Shown piece after piece: positions 23,704 through 32,654 of a DNA stretch of 38,292 nucleotides (positions are counted from its first letter, which is position 1; every line of letters starts with the position of its first letter). The DNA lies in assembly GCA_002898795.1 (NCBI GenBank), contig BEIG01000021.1:1-38292 (forward strand), in the 5' to 3' direction. The position numbers and the translations under genes are program-made. The stretch is from a bacterium HR30. GTDB lineage: Bacteria > Desulfobacterota > Binatia > HRBIN30. The notes below the pieces were generated by a model. It was not told where the DNA came from, ran no database searches, and saw nothing but the letters and a program-made list of their open reading frames with translations.

Positions 23704-24125
23704 ACACGTCCTCCTCGTGATCAGGGCGAAGCCGCGTAGCACCGTAGCTCTCGAGTCACAACGGCAAATGACCCACACGAAGAGCCCCCACGAATTGTCT
23801 TGCACAGTTGATCGCTGCGTGTTGATCGAGCGCTCCGTCTCCAAACACCCCATTCGATCAACGCAGCACCAGGCCAAGAAGAGCTCGGGAAAGCCGGGGA
23901 GGCGAACGTCTAGGACTCGGCACGGAAGCGGCTCCGAACGCGCCACGCAGCAGGCGGCGAAAATGTGGCGAACGTTGTCAACCAACGCAAAGCAGGGTAT
24001 GGAGTGGCGCAGTGCGTTGAGTCCACAGTTGGCAAGATCCGGTAAGCCAGTGTGCGGTGGCCTGGCAGCCGGGATGGCGAGGTGAAGGATGGGGCTGGGA
24101 AAGCCAGAGGGGAGGAAGAGCGACG
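23704..24125. other. 422-bp divergent intergenic region between the DapL-like gene and folK
   Basis: No gene was recognised. An imperfect inverted repeat pairs GCTGCGTGTTGATCG (23814-23828) with CGATCAACGCAGC (23855-23867); it has a 2-nt bulge and a 26-nt centre. A plus-strand promoter candidate lies at 23975-24003. The open frame across the region is the upstream extension of the DapL-like gene and has no domain character. Confidence 0.5.
23975..24003 (+). promoter_or_regulatory. Candidate sigma70-like promoter for folK
   Basis: TTGTCA (23975-23980), a 17-nt spacer and TATGGA (23998-24003). The leader to the folK start would be about 115 nt. Confidence 0.4.
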
Positions 24126-24623
24126 ATGGCGCATCAAGTGTTCATCGCAATTGGCTCAAACCTCGGCGACCGCAAAGCCAACCACTTGGAGGCGATCCGC
24201 CGGATCCAGGAGCTCCCGCATACGCGGGTCGTCAAGCAATCTTCCTTTTACGAAAGTGAACCGCACGGCGATGCGACGGAGTGGTTCGTGAACTCTGTGA
24301 TCGAGGTTCAAACCGAACTCTCGCCCGAGGAGCTTTTGCGCAAACTACTCGCGATCGAAGAGGATATGGGCCGTAAGCGGGTGAAAGGGAAGAAGTGGGG
24401 CAACCGCGTGATCGACCTCGACATCCTCTTTTACGAAGGTCTCGTCCTGAACAAGCGCAACCTGAAACTACCGCACCCGGAGTTGCCCAATCGCAAATTT
24501 GTGCTCCTTCCGCTCAGCGAGCTGGCACCGAGTTTTCGCCATCCGCAGTTGCAAAAGAGTATCTCGGAACTGCTCGCCACAACGAAAGACACGAAGCGCG
24601 TGCACCTTTACCGCGGCACTTGA
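24126..24623 (+). CDS. folK: 6-hydroxymethyl-7,8-dihydropterin pyrophosphokinase
   Basis: 165 residues from ATG 24126, with GGGGAGGAAG upstream. FolK transfers pyrophosphate from ATP to hydroxymethyl-dihydropterin in folate synthesis. Signatures are FIAIGSNLGDRKANHLEAI, SFYESEPHGD, FVNSVIEVQTEL, and the ATP/Mg motif RVIDLDILFYEG followed by LPHPELPNRKFVLLPLSEL. The length and order match the family. The gene is alone, with no folP or folB beside it, and converges on the transhydrogenase operon. Confidence 0.96.
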   Translation: MAHQVFIAIGSNLGDRKANHLEAIRRIQELPHTRVVKQSSFYESEPHGDATEWFVNSVIEVQTELSPEELLRKLLAIEEDMGRKRVKGKKWGNRVIDLDILFYEGLVLNKRNLKLPHPELPNRKFVLLPLSELAPSFRHPQLQKSISELLATTKDTKRVHLYRGT

Positions 24624-24630
24624 GCCGTCT

Positions 24631-24655
24631 CTTGCGGTGGCCACGCGCCCGCAAG
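24631..24655. terminator. Possible bidirectional terminator hairpin between folK and pntB
   Basis: CTTGCGG (24631-24637) and CCGCAAG (24649-24655) form a 7-bp stem with an 11-nt loop in the 124-bp gap between convergent genes. No T-run follows on either strand, so it is a weak terminator at best. Confidence 0.3.
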
Positions 24656-24747
24656 CCGTCTCCCGCGGCCACGTCAGATTGCCCTCGCTCTTTGCCGAAG
24701 GGGGCACGCGGGGAGACTACGCGCGTGCGGCACCCAGGCATCTCCCT

Positions 24748-26142
24748 TTACAAGTCTTTCACCGCGTTGATCAAATCCAGAATGGCTTTCTTGCCGTCCG
24801 CGAAGTACATGAGGGTGTTATCCGCAGCGAATAGCGGGTTAGGAATCCCAGCGAAGCCCGGAGACAAGGAGCGTTTCACCACGACCACGGTACGAGCCTT
24901 GTCCACGTCGAGGATGGGCATCCCCGCGATTGGGCCGCTCGCTTGCTCGCGCGCCAACGGGTTCACGACGTCGTTGGCACCAATGACAATGGCTACGTCC
25001 GTTTGCTCGAACAACGGGTTTGCCTCCTCCATGGTCAGCATCTTCTCGTAGGGAATATCCGCTTCGGCCAAGAGCACGTTCATGTGTCCGGGCATGCGCC
25101 CCGCGACTGGGTGAATCGCAAACGCGACTTCCGTGCCCCGCGATTCGAGGAGTCGCATCAGGTCGCGCACTGCGTGCTGAGCTTGGGAGACAGCCATCCC
25201 GTAACCCGGAACGATCATCACCCGGCGGGCGCCGTCCAACAGCATGGCCACTTCTTCTGCCGTGGCAGCTTTGATGCGGCCCGCATAAACATCGGCTTCG
25301 GCGCTGCTGCCGGCTGCCACCACGCCCACTCCACCAAAGAGCACGTTAGGCAGGGAACGGTTCATTGCCTTGCACATGATTTGGGTGAGGATGATCCCGC
25401 TCGCCCCCACTAGCGACCCAGCAATGATGAGCATGTTGTTATTCAGTACAAAGCCCGTCGCACAGCCAGCCAGACCCGAGTAGGAGTTCAGGAGCGAGAT
25501 CACCACCGGCATATCCGCGCCGCCGATCGGGATCACGGTCAGCACCCCCAGCGCAGAGGCCACAGCCACTACGAGCCAGTAAAGCCAGACCGCATCCGGT
25601 TGCAGCACCACGCCCGCGCCCAACACCAAAGTGGCCACGGCTAGTAACGCGTTGATCGCGTGCCGGCCCGGTAGCAAGATTGGCTGTCCTGGCACGATTT
25701 CTTGCAATTTTGCGAAGGCAACCAACGAGCCCCAAAAGGTTACCGCGCCAATCAAACCCGAGGCCGCGGTAGAAACAGTGAGTTGCAAGGTCACCGGCCG
25801 CTCGACGATGCCGACAGCCTCGATCAACGCAGCTCCCGCCACGAGTACGGAGGCACCGCCGCCGAAGCCGTTGAGCAAAGCAACCATTTGCGGCATCGCC
25901 GTCATGCGGATGCGGTAGGCAAGCACCACACCAATGGCGGAGCCAATGAGCAACGCCACAAAAATTGCGCCGTAGGACAACACTTGTCGGTCGAGCAGGG
26001 TAAAAACGATGGCGATCAACATCCCAACGGCAGCAATGCCGTTTCCCCGGCGCGCCGTACGCGGGTGGGCTAGTTCCTTCAACCCCCAGATGAACAGCAG
26101 TGCCGCTACCAGATACGCGATATTAATGATGGCCAACGACAC
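24748..26142 (-). CDS. pntB: NAD(P) transhydrogenase subunit beta
   Basis: 464 residues from GTG 26142, with AGGA upstream and 4 bp after the preceding gene. The N-terminal half is membrane domain II with about eight to nine helices (LAIINIAYLVAALLFIWGL, MLIAIVFTLL and others). The C-terminal NADP(H)-binding domain III has VPGYGMAVSQAQHA, IHPVAGRMPGHMNVLLAEAD, IGANDVVNPLA and GIPNPLFAADNTLMYFAD. With PntAA and PntAB it couples proton flow to hydride transfer from NADH to NADP+, supplying NADPH. Confidence 0.97.
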   Translation of the reverse strand: MSLAIINIAYLVAALLFIWGLKELAHPRTARRGNGIAAVGMLIAIVFTLLDRQVLSYGAIFVALLIGSAIGVVLAYRIRMTAMPQMVALLNGFGGGASVLVAGAALIEAVGIVERPVTLQLTVSTAASGLIGAVTFWGSLVAFAKLQEIVPGQPILLPGRHAINALLAVATLVLGAGVVLQPDAVWLYWLVVAVASALGVLTVIPIGGADMPVVISLLNSYSGLAGCATGFVLNNNMLIIAGSLVGASGIILTQIMCKAMNRSLPNVLFGGVGVVAAGSSAEADVYAGRIKAATAEEVAMLLDGARRVMIVPGYGMAVSQAQHAVRDLMRLLESRGTEVAFAIHPVAGRMPGHMNVLLAEADIPYEKMLTMEEANPLFEQTDVAIVIGANDVVNPLAREQASGPIAGMPILDVDKARTVVVVKRSLSPGFAGIPNPLFAADNTLMYFADGKKAILDLINAVKDL

Positions 26143-26146
26143 AGGA

Positions 26147-26428
26147 TCATTCCTTTCTTTTGAACATGCCCAGCATGCGGTCCGTGACCAGAAATCCCCC
26201 AACGACGTTGATCATGGCAAAAATGACCGCCAGGAATCCTAGGACCGCAGTCAGGGTCGTGTGTTGCATTCCCAGCGACAAAATGGCCCCCACGATGGTA
26301 ATGCCGGAGATGGCATTCGACCCCGACATCAGAGGCGTGTGCAACGTGGGCGGCACTTTGCTGATCACCTCGAAGCCGACCAAGATGGCGAGGACGAAAA
26401 TTGTGAGAATGTCGACAAAGTCGCTCAT
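26147..26428 (-). CDS. pntAB: NAD(P) transhydrogenase subunit alpha part 2 (membrane part)
   Basis: 93 residues, the size of the split membrane segment of the alpha subunit, with three to four hydrophobic helices (ILTIFVLAILVGFEVI, ISGITIVGAILSLGM, AVLGFLAVIFAMINVVGGF). VPPTLHTPLMSGSNAISGI is strongly conserved in this subunit. It carries part of the proton channel. The split of alpha into two genes is common in alphaproteobacteria and many other lineages, unlike the fused E. coli PntA. Confidence 0.96.
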   Translation of the reverse strand: MSDFVDILTIFVLAILVGFEVISKVPPTLHTPLMSGSNAISGITIVGAILSLGMQHTTLTAVLGFLAVIFAMINVVGGFLVTDRMLGMFKRKE

Positions 26429-26451
26429 ACCGCGCGCCTCCTCGATCCCAG

Positions 26452-27612
26452 TTATCGTGATGCCGACAGGGCTTGCTGCACCGCGGGGTGAACCACCCGG
26501 CCCTCGTGGGCAACCAGCGTTCCCGCGGTAATTTCGTCTTCCCAGTTGAATTGCAGCTCGCCTTTAGGAAACAGGTGCAGCAAGAACGCCACGATGTTGT
26601 TCGAGTACATTTGGCTCGCGTGGTAGGGAACCGTACCGGCAATGTTCACTGGGCCAAATACTCGCACGCCGTGGTATGACACCTCCTCGCCGGCCCGCGT
26701 CACCGCGCAGTTTCCACCGCGTTCCGCCGCTAAGTCCACCACCACCGAGCCCGGGGCCATGCCGGCAACCATTTCCGCCGTAAGCAGCACCGGAGCTTTA
26801 CGTCCCGGCACGTTCGCTGTCGTGATCACCACGTCGTTTTCCGCCACCACTCGCGACAGCAGTTCCCGCTGCCGCTCGTAAAAGCGCTCGTCCTGTGGTT
26901 TGGCGTAACCGCCCTTGTCTTCGACGTCGTGGGTTTCTAGGGGCAGCTCTACAAAACGTGCCCCTAGGCTCAACACTTGCTCTTTGGCCGCGGGCCGGAT
27001 GTCGTACGCTGACACGACGCCACCCAGTTTCCGAGCCGTCGCGATGGCCTGCAGGCCCGCCACTCCGGCACCGAGAATGAAAACCTTTGCCGGACGCAAC
27101 GTGCCAGCCGCGGTCATCATTAGCGGAAACAGCTTCGGCAAAGCGTTTGCCGCTACCAGCACGGCCTTATAGCCAGCAATGGTGGCCATCGAAGTTAGCG
27201 CGTCCATGGCTTGCGCGCGTGTGATGCGCGGCAGCATTTCGATCGCGAACGCGCTCACCCCTGTGCGGGCAAGCTCTTCGATCGCTTCGGGGCTCCCTAA
27301 AGGTCGCAAGAAGCCGACGACGACTTGGCCCGCGCGAAACAACGGCAAGTCCTCCCGCCCCCGCGCCGGGTTTGCTCCGATACCCAACACTTGCACGATG
27401 ACCTGCGCCTTGGCAAACACGGTCGCTCGGTCGGGAACCAGGTGCGCCCCTTTCTCTTCGTATGCACGATCTGGAAATCCCGCTCGCTCCCCAGCACCGC
27501 GCTCGACCACCACTTCACAGCCAACCTTGGTCAACACCGGCACCGAGGCAGGGATCAGGGCAACTCGCTGTTCCCCTGGAAAACTTTCCCGTGGTACTCC
27601 GATCACGAGCAT
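26452..27612 (-). CDS. pntAA: NAD(P) transhydrogenase subunit alpha part 1 (NAD-binding)
   Basis: 386 residues from ATG 27612, with AGGAGG 11 nt upstream; the open frame extends further but lacks homology. The alanine-dehydrogenase-like fold begins VIGVPRESFPGEQRVALIPA. It has the Rossmann motif FILGAGVAGLQAIATARKLG, AYDIRPAAKEQVLSLGA, and the domain I loop VITTANVPGRKAPVLLTAEM. It is the soluble NAD(H)-binding part of the proton-translocating transhydrogenase. It is first in the pntAA-pntAB-pntB operon, with gaps of 23 and 4 bp. Confidence 0.97.
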   Translation of the reverse strand: MLVIGVPRESFPGEQRVALIPASVPVLTKVGCEVVVERGAGERAGFPDRAYEEKGAHLVPDRATVFAKAQVIVQVLGIGANPARGREDLPLFRAGQVVVGFLRPLGSPEAIEELARTGVSAFAIEMLPRITRAQAMDALTSMATIAGYKAVLVAANALPKLFPLMMTAAGTLRPAKVFILGAGVAGLQAIATARKLGGVVSAYDIRPAAKEQVLSLGARFVELPLETHDVEDKGGYAKPQDERFYERQRELLSRVVAENDVVITTANVPGRKAPVLLTAEMVAGMAPGSVVVDLAAERGGNCAVTRAGEEVSYHGVRVFGPVNIAGTVPYHASQMYSNNIVAFLLHLFPKGELQFNWEDEITAGTLVAHEGRVVHPAVQQALSASR

Positions 27613-27661
27613 CTGGAAATGACCCTCCTGCTTTGGCGCATGCACAACGCAAAGTCGCGAC

Positions 27662-27689
27662 AATTTACCGAATTGCACGGATTTGTCAC
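27662..27689 (-). promoter_or_regulatory. Candidate sigma70-like promoter for the pnt operon
   Basis: On the minus strand GTGACA (27684-27689, 5 of 6 to consensus) and TAAATT (27662-27667, 4 of 6) are separated by 16 nt, about 50 nt before the pntAA start. It lies in the 173-bp gap shared with the divergent acyltransferase gene. Confidence 0.45.
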
Positions 27690-27785
27690 CCCGGGGAAGC
27701 CCCGCAATTGGCCCGGGTCCTTGCGGAGCCAGTGGTTCCCCACGAGCGGCCTTCGTGCTTTGTTCCCACCGCGGAAGGAGAAGTG

Positions 27786-30482
27786 ATGGCGATTGACGCG
27801 CGAAACTACGATACGGCGGTGGTCCTACGCGACGGCACCTCCATCCGGATCCGGGCGATTCGGCCCGACGACAAGCAACGCTTGCTAGATCACTTCAATC
27901 GCTTGAGTGAACGCTCGGTCTACTTTCGCTTCTTTAGCGCCAAGAAACGTCTGACCGATGAGGAACTGATCCGCTTTACCGAGCCGAACTTCGTCACGCA
28001 CGTCGCGCTCGTGGCCACGTTGCTGGACCAGGGGACGGAACGGATTATCGGGGTCGGGCGCTACATTGTTCCTCCCGGTGGCGACCCCCACCGCGCCGAG
28101 GTTGCGTTCGCTGTGGCCGACGCATACCAAGGCCGGGGAATTGGGACGGCACTGCTCGAACACCTGGCCAACATCGCACGGGAGCTTGGTGTTACCGAGT
28201 TCGAGGCGAACGTGCTCGGAGAAAACAACCAAATGCTCGAGGTGTTCGCCCGCAGCGGTTTTCGGGTCGCTCGAACTGTAGAGGGAGGAATCGTTCACGT
28301 TTCCTTCCCCACGGCAGAGACCGAAGAGTACCGCACCGCTGCAGAAAGCCGCGAGCGCTACGCCGTGGCCCAAAGTATTCGGCCGTTTTTTTACCCACGT
28401 GCCGTGGCCGTGGTGGGCGCCTCGCAGCAACCCAACACCATTGGCAACGCCCTGGTGAAGAACTTAAAGGACTGTGGTTTTCGCGGGCCGATTTATCCGG
28501 TCAACCCCCGCTACACCCAAGTCGAGGGACTACGAGCTTACAAGAACGTTAGCGAAATTGGCGCACCCGTGGACCTCGCCCTCGTCGCGGTCCCCGCACC
28601 TGCGGTGGAGGCAGTGGTGGCCGACTGCGCGCATGCCGGAGTGAGAGCGGTCGTGGTGCTTTCTGCCGGCTTTGGCGAAAGTGGGGCAGCGGGACGCGAG
28701 CTCGAGTTACGTTTGCGGCAACTGGTGCGCAACTCCGGCATGCGTATGGTCGGCCCAAACTGCCTTGGCCTCCTGAACACGGATCCGGAGGTTTCCCTCA
28801 ACGCCACCTTTGCCCCCACCTTTCCGCCGCGTGGCAACATTAGCATGTTGTCCCAAAGCGGAGCGTTGGGTCTGGCCATCCTCGATACCGTGAGCACGCT
28901 CGGTGTGGGCATTGCGACGTTCGTCTCCGTGGGGAACAAGGCGGATGTCTCGGGTAACGATCTCCTGTGCTACTGGTTCGAGGATCCTTCGACCCGGGTC
29001 ATTCTCTTGTACCTGGAAAGCTTTGGAAACCCGCGTAAGTTTGCGCGGATTGCACCCATGGTCGCGCGCGAGAAGCCCATCATTGCCATGAAATCGGGCC
29101 GTTCCGCCGCGGGCAGTCGCGCCGCCGCTTCTCACTCCGCAGCGCTTGCGAGCCTAGATGTCGCCGTTGACGCGCTGTTCGAACAAGCTGGGGTCATGCG
29201 GACGAACACCCTCGAGGAAATGTTCGACGTGGCTGTGTTACTGTCCACGCAACCGGTACCCCCAGGACCCCGCGTGGCCGTAGTGACCAATGCTGGGGGC
29301 CCGGGAATCCTGCTGGCCGATGCGTGCGAAGCAGAGGGGCTCCTGCTGCCCGAGCTGACCGAGGCTACGCGGGCGCAGTTGCGGCAGTTTCTACCGCCGC
29401 AAGCAAGCGTCGCCAACCCGGTGGACATCATCGCTTCGGCCACACCCGAGCAGTTCGAGCGCAGCCTAGAACTGGTTGGCAACGATCCGGAAGTCGATGC
29501 CGTGGTGGCGATTTACATTCCCTTGTTTTTAACCCAAGTGGAGGAAACAGCCGCAGCAATCGCCCGCGGAGCAGGGCGCATTCCGGCAGAGAAACCTGTG
29601 CTCAACGTCTTTCTCTCCTCCCGCGGCATTCCGCGGGCTCTGGCACAAGGTCCGCGCGGGCCCCTGCCGTCTTTTCGCTTTCCCGAGGACGCCGCGCGTG
29701 CCCTCGCTAAAGCGTGGCGTTATCGGCGCTGGCGCGAACGCCCCAGGGGTGAAGAACTGCATTTGGATCGGTTTGCCGAAAGCGCCATCCGCGCAGTGGT
29801 CGATCGGGTACTCCGCGACGTCACAGAACCTGTGTGGGTAGGGGACCACGATACCGCGTTGATCCTCAGAGCTGCCGGCATTCAAGTAGCCACGGGAGAA
29901 ACCGTGCCGTGCGAAGAGGCTGTCGAGGCGGCCGAGCGCCTTGGGTACCCGCTGGTGATGAAGGCGCAGGTGCCAGGTTTGCTTCACAAAAGCGACGTCG
30001 GTGGGGTGATTTTGAACCTGTTCGCACCAGAGCAAGTAGAGGCGGCCGTGCAGGATATGCGAGAGCAGCTTTCTCGCCGCGGTTACAAACTCGAACGGGT
30101 CCTGCTCCAACGCCAAATCATGGGCGGGCACGAAGCTTTCGTCGGTGTCGTGACCGACCCAACATTTGGCCCGCTGCTGGTTTGCGGGCTCGGAGGCGTG
30201 CTCGTGGAACTCCTACGCGACGTGCGTTTTCGGCTCACCCCGGTGACCGATATCGACGCTCTCGAAATGGTAGAAAGTTTGCGCACAGCCCCACTTTTGG
30301 AAGGGTATCGCGGCATGCCCCGTGGAGACAAGGAAGCGCTGGTGCAGCTACTTCGACGCGTTTCGGCCCTTGTGGAAGTGATCCCAGAGTTGCGCGAGCT
30401 CGACTTAAATCCCGTCAAAGTCTTGCAGCCAGGGGAAGGTGTGGTCGTGGTCGATGCGCGCATACGCCTGAGCCCGGTGTAG
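27786..30482 (+). CDS. Pat-like protein: N-terminal GNAT acetyltransferase fused to NDP-forming acyl-CoA synthetase
   Basis: 898 residues from ATG 27786 with GGAAGGAG upstream. Residues 1-190 are a GNAT domain with the acetyl-CoA loop AYQGRGIGTALLEHL. The rest is an ADP-forming acyl-CoA synthetase: CoA-binding domain (AVAVVGASQQPNTIGNALVK), ligase domains (MRMVGPNCLGLLN, MLSQSGALGLAILD) and a C-terminal ATP-grasp domain (YPLVMKAQVPGLLHKSDVGG). The domain order is GNAT first, opposite to E. coli PatZ. The probable phospho-accepting His in ASHSAALASLD is retained. Such proteins acetylate lysines of acyl-CoA synthetases and other enzymes, with the synthetase part often acting as a regulatory module. 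Divergent linkage to pntAB suggests a role in redox or carbon balance. Confidence 0.92.
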   Translation: MAIDARNYDTAVVLRDGTSIRIRAIRPDDKQRLLDHFNRLSERSVYFRFFSAKKRLTDEELIRFTEPNFVTHVALVATLLDQGTERIIGVGRYIVPPGGDPHRAEVAFAVADAYQGRGIGTALLEHLANIARELGVTEFEANVLGENNQMLEVFARSGFRVARTVEGGIVHVSFPTAETEEYRTAAESRERYAVAQSIRPFFYPRAVAVVGASQQPNTIGNALVKNLKDCGFRGPIYPVNPRYTQVEGLRAYKNVSEIGAPVDLALVAVPAPAVEAVVADCAHAGVRAVVVLSAGFGESGAAGRELELRLRQLVRNSGMRMVGPNCLGLLNTDPEVSLNATFAPTFPPRGNISMLSQSGALGLAILDTVSTLGVGIATFVSVGNKADVSGNDLLCYWFEDPSTRVILLYLESFGNPRKFARIAPMVAREKPIIAMKSGRSAAGSRAAASHSAALASLDVAVDALFEQAGVMRTNTLEEMFDVAVLLSTQPVPPGPRVAVVTNAGGPGILLADACEAEGLLLPELTEATRAQLRQFLPPQASVANPVDIIASATPEQFERSLELVGNDPEVDAVVAIYIPLFLTQVEETAAAIARGAGRIPAEKPVLNVFLSSRGIPRALAQGPRGPLPSFRFPEDAARALAKAWRYRRWRERPRGEELHLDRFAESAIRAVVDRVLRDVTEPVWVGDHDTALILRAAGIQVATGETVPCEEAVEAAERLGYPLVMKAQVPGLLHKSDVGGVILNLFAPEQVEAAVQDMREQLSRRGYKLERVLLQRQIMGGHEAFVGVVTDPTFGPLLVCGLGGVLVELLRDVRFRLTPVTDIDALEMVESLRTAPLLEGYRGMPRGDKEALVQLLRRVSALVEVIPELRELDLNPVKVLQPGEGVVVVDARIRLSPV

Positions 30483-30488
30483 CCGCCG

Positions 30489-32654
30489 CTAGCGCGGTTG
30501 AACTTCGACCCGTAGCCCCGGGCTGGCAGCTTCGACCTCGACGGCAACAGTACGGTCGGCCCGGCGCAAGTGCAGCGTGAGCCGGCCGCCGAGCACCTCG
30601 AGATCGCGGATGCGTACCCAGTCGAGGAAGCGAGGCAAGATGGGCCGCCGCAGCACCACCGCAGAGCGGCTTACATCCACTTCGATGCCGAGGGCAGAAC
30701 CCACAAGAGCCCATGGCACAGCGGCCGACCATGCCTGTGGGGAGCAAGCAACCGGGTACAGTGTCGGACCAGCGTCGCGGCGGCGGCTAAAACCGCAGTA
30801 TAACTCCGGCAGCCGGCGCAGCTCCATGTGCACCGCGGCATCGAACAAGGCTTGAAAGATTTCCAAGAACTCCCTCACGTCTCCGCGGCGGGCCAAGCCC
30901 ATGGCGATCAAAGCGTTATCATGGGGCCAAACGGAGCCGTTGTGGTAGGACATAGGATTGTAACGCGCCTCGCCTGCCGCCACAGTGCGTATGCCCCAAC
31001 CGGAGAAGAACCGCGGCGACAGGAGGAGACTCCGCACGGCGTCGGCCCGATGGGGGTGGCAGATACCGGTCAGGAGTAAATGACCCGCATTGGACGTCGC
31101 AACCGCACACGGGCGCCCTTCGCCGTCGATGGCCAAGGCGTAGGTGTTCTTCCCCGCGAGCCAGAACTGGGCTTCGAAGTGCTGTTGCAGCGCCGCTGCT
31201 TTTGCTTCCTGCACCCGTGCCAGTTCCGTGTCGCCCAGCGCTCGGGCAAGTGTCGCGGCGCCGAGGCGCGCCGCATAAAGGTATCCTTGCACCTCGCACA
31301 GGGCAATCGGTCCGCGCGCTAACTCGCCGGTGGCATGGAACACGGCATCCTCGGAGTCTTTCCAGCCTTGATTGCGTAAGCCGCGCTTGGTTTCGCCCTC
31401 GTACCGCAGAAATCCAAAAGGATCGACCGCTACATCGAACCACTGAAGAGCGCGCAGAATATGCGGATACAAAGAACGGATGGTCCCCAAGTCACCCGTC
31501 CGCCGGAAATATTCGGCAGCCAACCACACGAACAAGGGTGTGGCATCGACACTACCGTAGTAAGCTCCAAAAGGAATTTCCCCCGTGTGTGCCATTTCCC
31601 CTTGACGGAGCTCGTGGAGGATCTTTCCAGGTTCCGCAGCACGCGCGGGGTCGGTCTGCTCGGCCTGATGCGCTGCGAGAAAACCGAGAACTCCACGGGC
31701 GTACTCGGGGTTCGCCCAAAGCACCTGCAGCGCCGTGATGAGGCCATCCCGTCCGAACACGGTGGAAAACCACGGAATGCCCGCGTACGGGTAGGGACCG
31801 TAGGGCGTGTCGGTCGTAAGCATGACCAGATCCGCAGTGGCGCGACACAGCCATTCGTTGAACAATTCGTCTCCAGTCGTCACGGTAGGAAAGCGTTGGC
31901 TTGCGATAATCCGAGCGCGGTGCGCCCGTCGCACACCGATAGCGAGAGGAAGGTCGGGTTGATCGTTACTCTCGGCGTTGCCGCAACGAATGGTTAGGGC
32001 CACGCGCGCGCGCTGCCCCTTCCCCAAGTTGAAAACGTAACGGGCACGGTCAGAGAACAGCGTCGCAGGTGCGGGGGAAAAGTCGATCCGGGTAAATCGG
32101 CGGATCTGATCGAGCCCCGTGTAACGAAGCCACACCCGGCAGTGTCCCTCTACGGCTCGTTCGATCGCCCCCCGCCGCTCACGCTTGAGGCCGCGCACCT
32201 CGAAGATGTCGTGAAAATCGGCGCCAAATTCGAGGTCCAACACCAGTTGCAATGGCCGATCAGCGAAATTGCGCAAGGTGATGCTTTCGTACACGCCGTT
32301 TTCCCACAGAAATTTCATTCGGCTGAGGTGTACCGAATCACGTGGAAGCACGAGCGTGCCGTCGTGCCAGTAGTCCGGGTTGGTCAGGTCGACGTTGAGG
32401 CGGGCGTTATTGCGCTGCACATGCGAGCTCAGTAAGAGCGGGGTCCGCCCGTCAAGCCGCAGCCGCAAAAAGCTTAAGTGCCGCGTGTCGCGATGATACA
32501 CACCTTCGACACCGCGGGGTTCGCCGGGCAAGTCACCCAAAAGGTCGAACACGGCAAACGTGTCGCCGTGTTTTAAAATACGGCTCCGTTCTACCCCTGA
32601 ACCGAGCGCGGGGATGTAAAACGTTGGCCCCGTGCCCTCCGGCTCCGTACTCAT
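30489..32654 (-). CDS. Glycogen-debranching-like amylo-alpha-1,6-glucosidase
   Basis: 721 residues. The N-terminal half (about 25-230) is the glycogen debranching enzyme N-terminal beta domain: FAVFDLLGDLPG, GVYHRDTRHLSFLRLRLDG, and later TLRNFADRPLQLVLDLEFGA. The C-terminal part is an alpha6/alpha6-barrel glycosidase: YPYAGIPWFSTVFGRDGLIT, WKDSEDAVFH, PMSYHNGSVWPHDNALIA and LYCGFSRR. Cytoplasmic hydrolysis of alpha-1,6-linked or other oligosaccharides is likely. Its ATG overlaps the stop of the glycosyltransferase (ATGA), so the two are co-translated. That points to synthesis and turnover of one glucan or a compatible solute. Some members of this family act on substrates other than glycogen. 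Confidence 0.9.
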   Translation of the reverse strand: MSTEPEGTGPTFYIPALGSGVERSRILKHGDTFAVFDLLGDLPGEPRGVEGVYHRDTRHLSFLRLRLDGRTPLLLSSHVQRNNARLNVDLTNPDYWHDGTLVLPRDSVHLSRMKFLWENGVYESITLRNFADRPLQLVLDLEFGADFHDIFEVRGLKRERRGAIERAVEGHCRVWLRYTGLDQIRRFTRIDFSPAPATLFSDRARYVFNLGKGQRARVALTIRCGNAESNDQPDLPLAIGVRRAHRARIIASQRFPTVTTGDELFNEWLCRATADLVMLTTDTPYGPYPYAGIPWFSTVFGRDGLITALQVLWANPEYARGVLGFLAAHQAEQTDPARAAEPGKILHELRQGEMAHTGEIPFGAYYGSVDATPLFVWLAAEYFRRTGDLGTIRSLYPHILRALQWFDVAVDPFGFLRYEGETKRGLRNQGWKDSEDAVFHATGELARGPIALCEVQGYLYAARLGAATLARALGDTELARVQEAKAAALQQHFEAQFWLAGKNTYALAIDGEGRPCAVATSNAGHLLLTGICHPHRADAVRSLLLSPRFFSGWGIRTVAAGEARYNPMSYHNGSVWPHDNALIAMGLARRGDVREFLEIFQALFDAAVHMELRRLPELYCGFSRRRDAGPTLYPVACSPQAWSAAVPWALVGSALGIEVDVSRSAVVLRRPILPRFLDWVRIRDLEVLGGRLTLHLRRADRTVAVEVEAASPGLRVEVQPR

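Noticed and set aside
27462-27785. N-terminal extension of the GNAT-synthetase gene
   Set aside because: It overlaps the start of pntAA on the other strand. The ribosome site and the GNAT domain begin at 27786.
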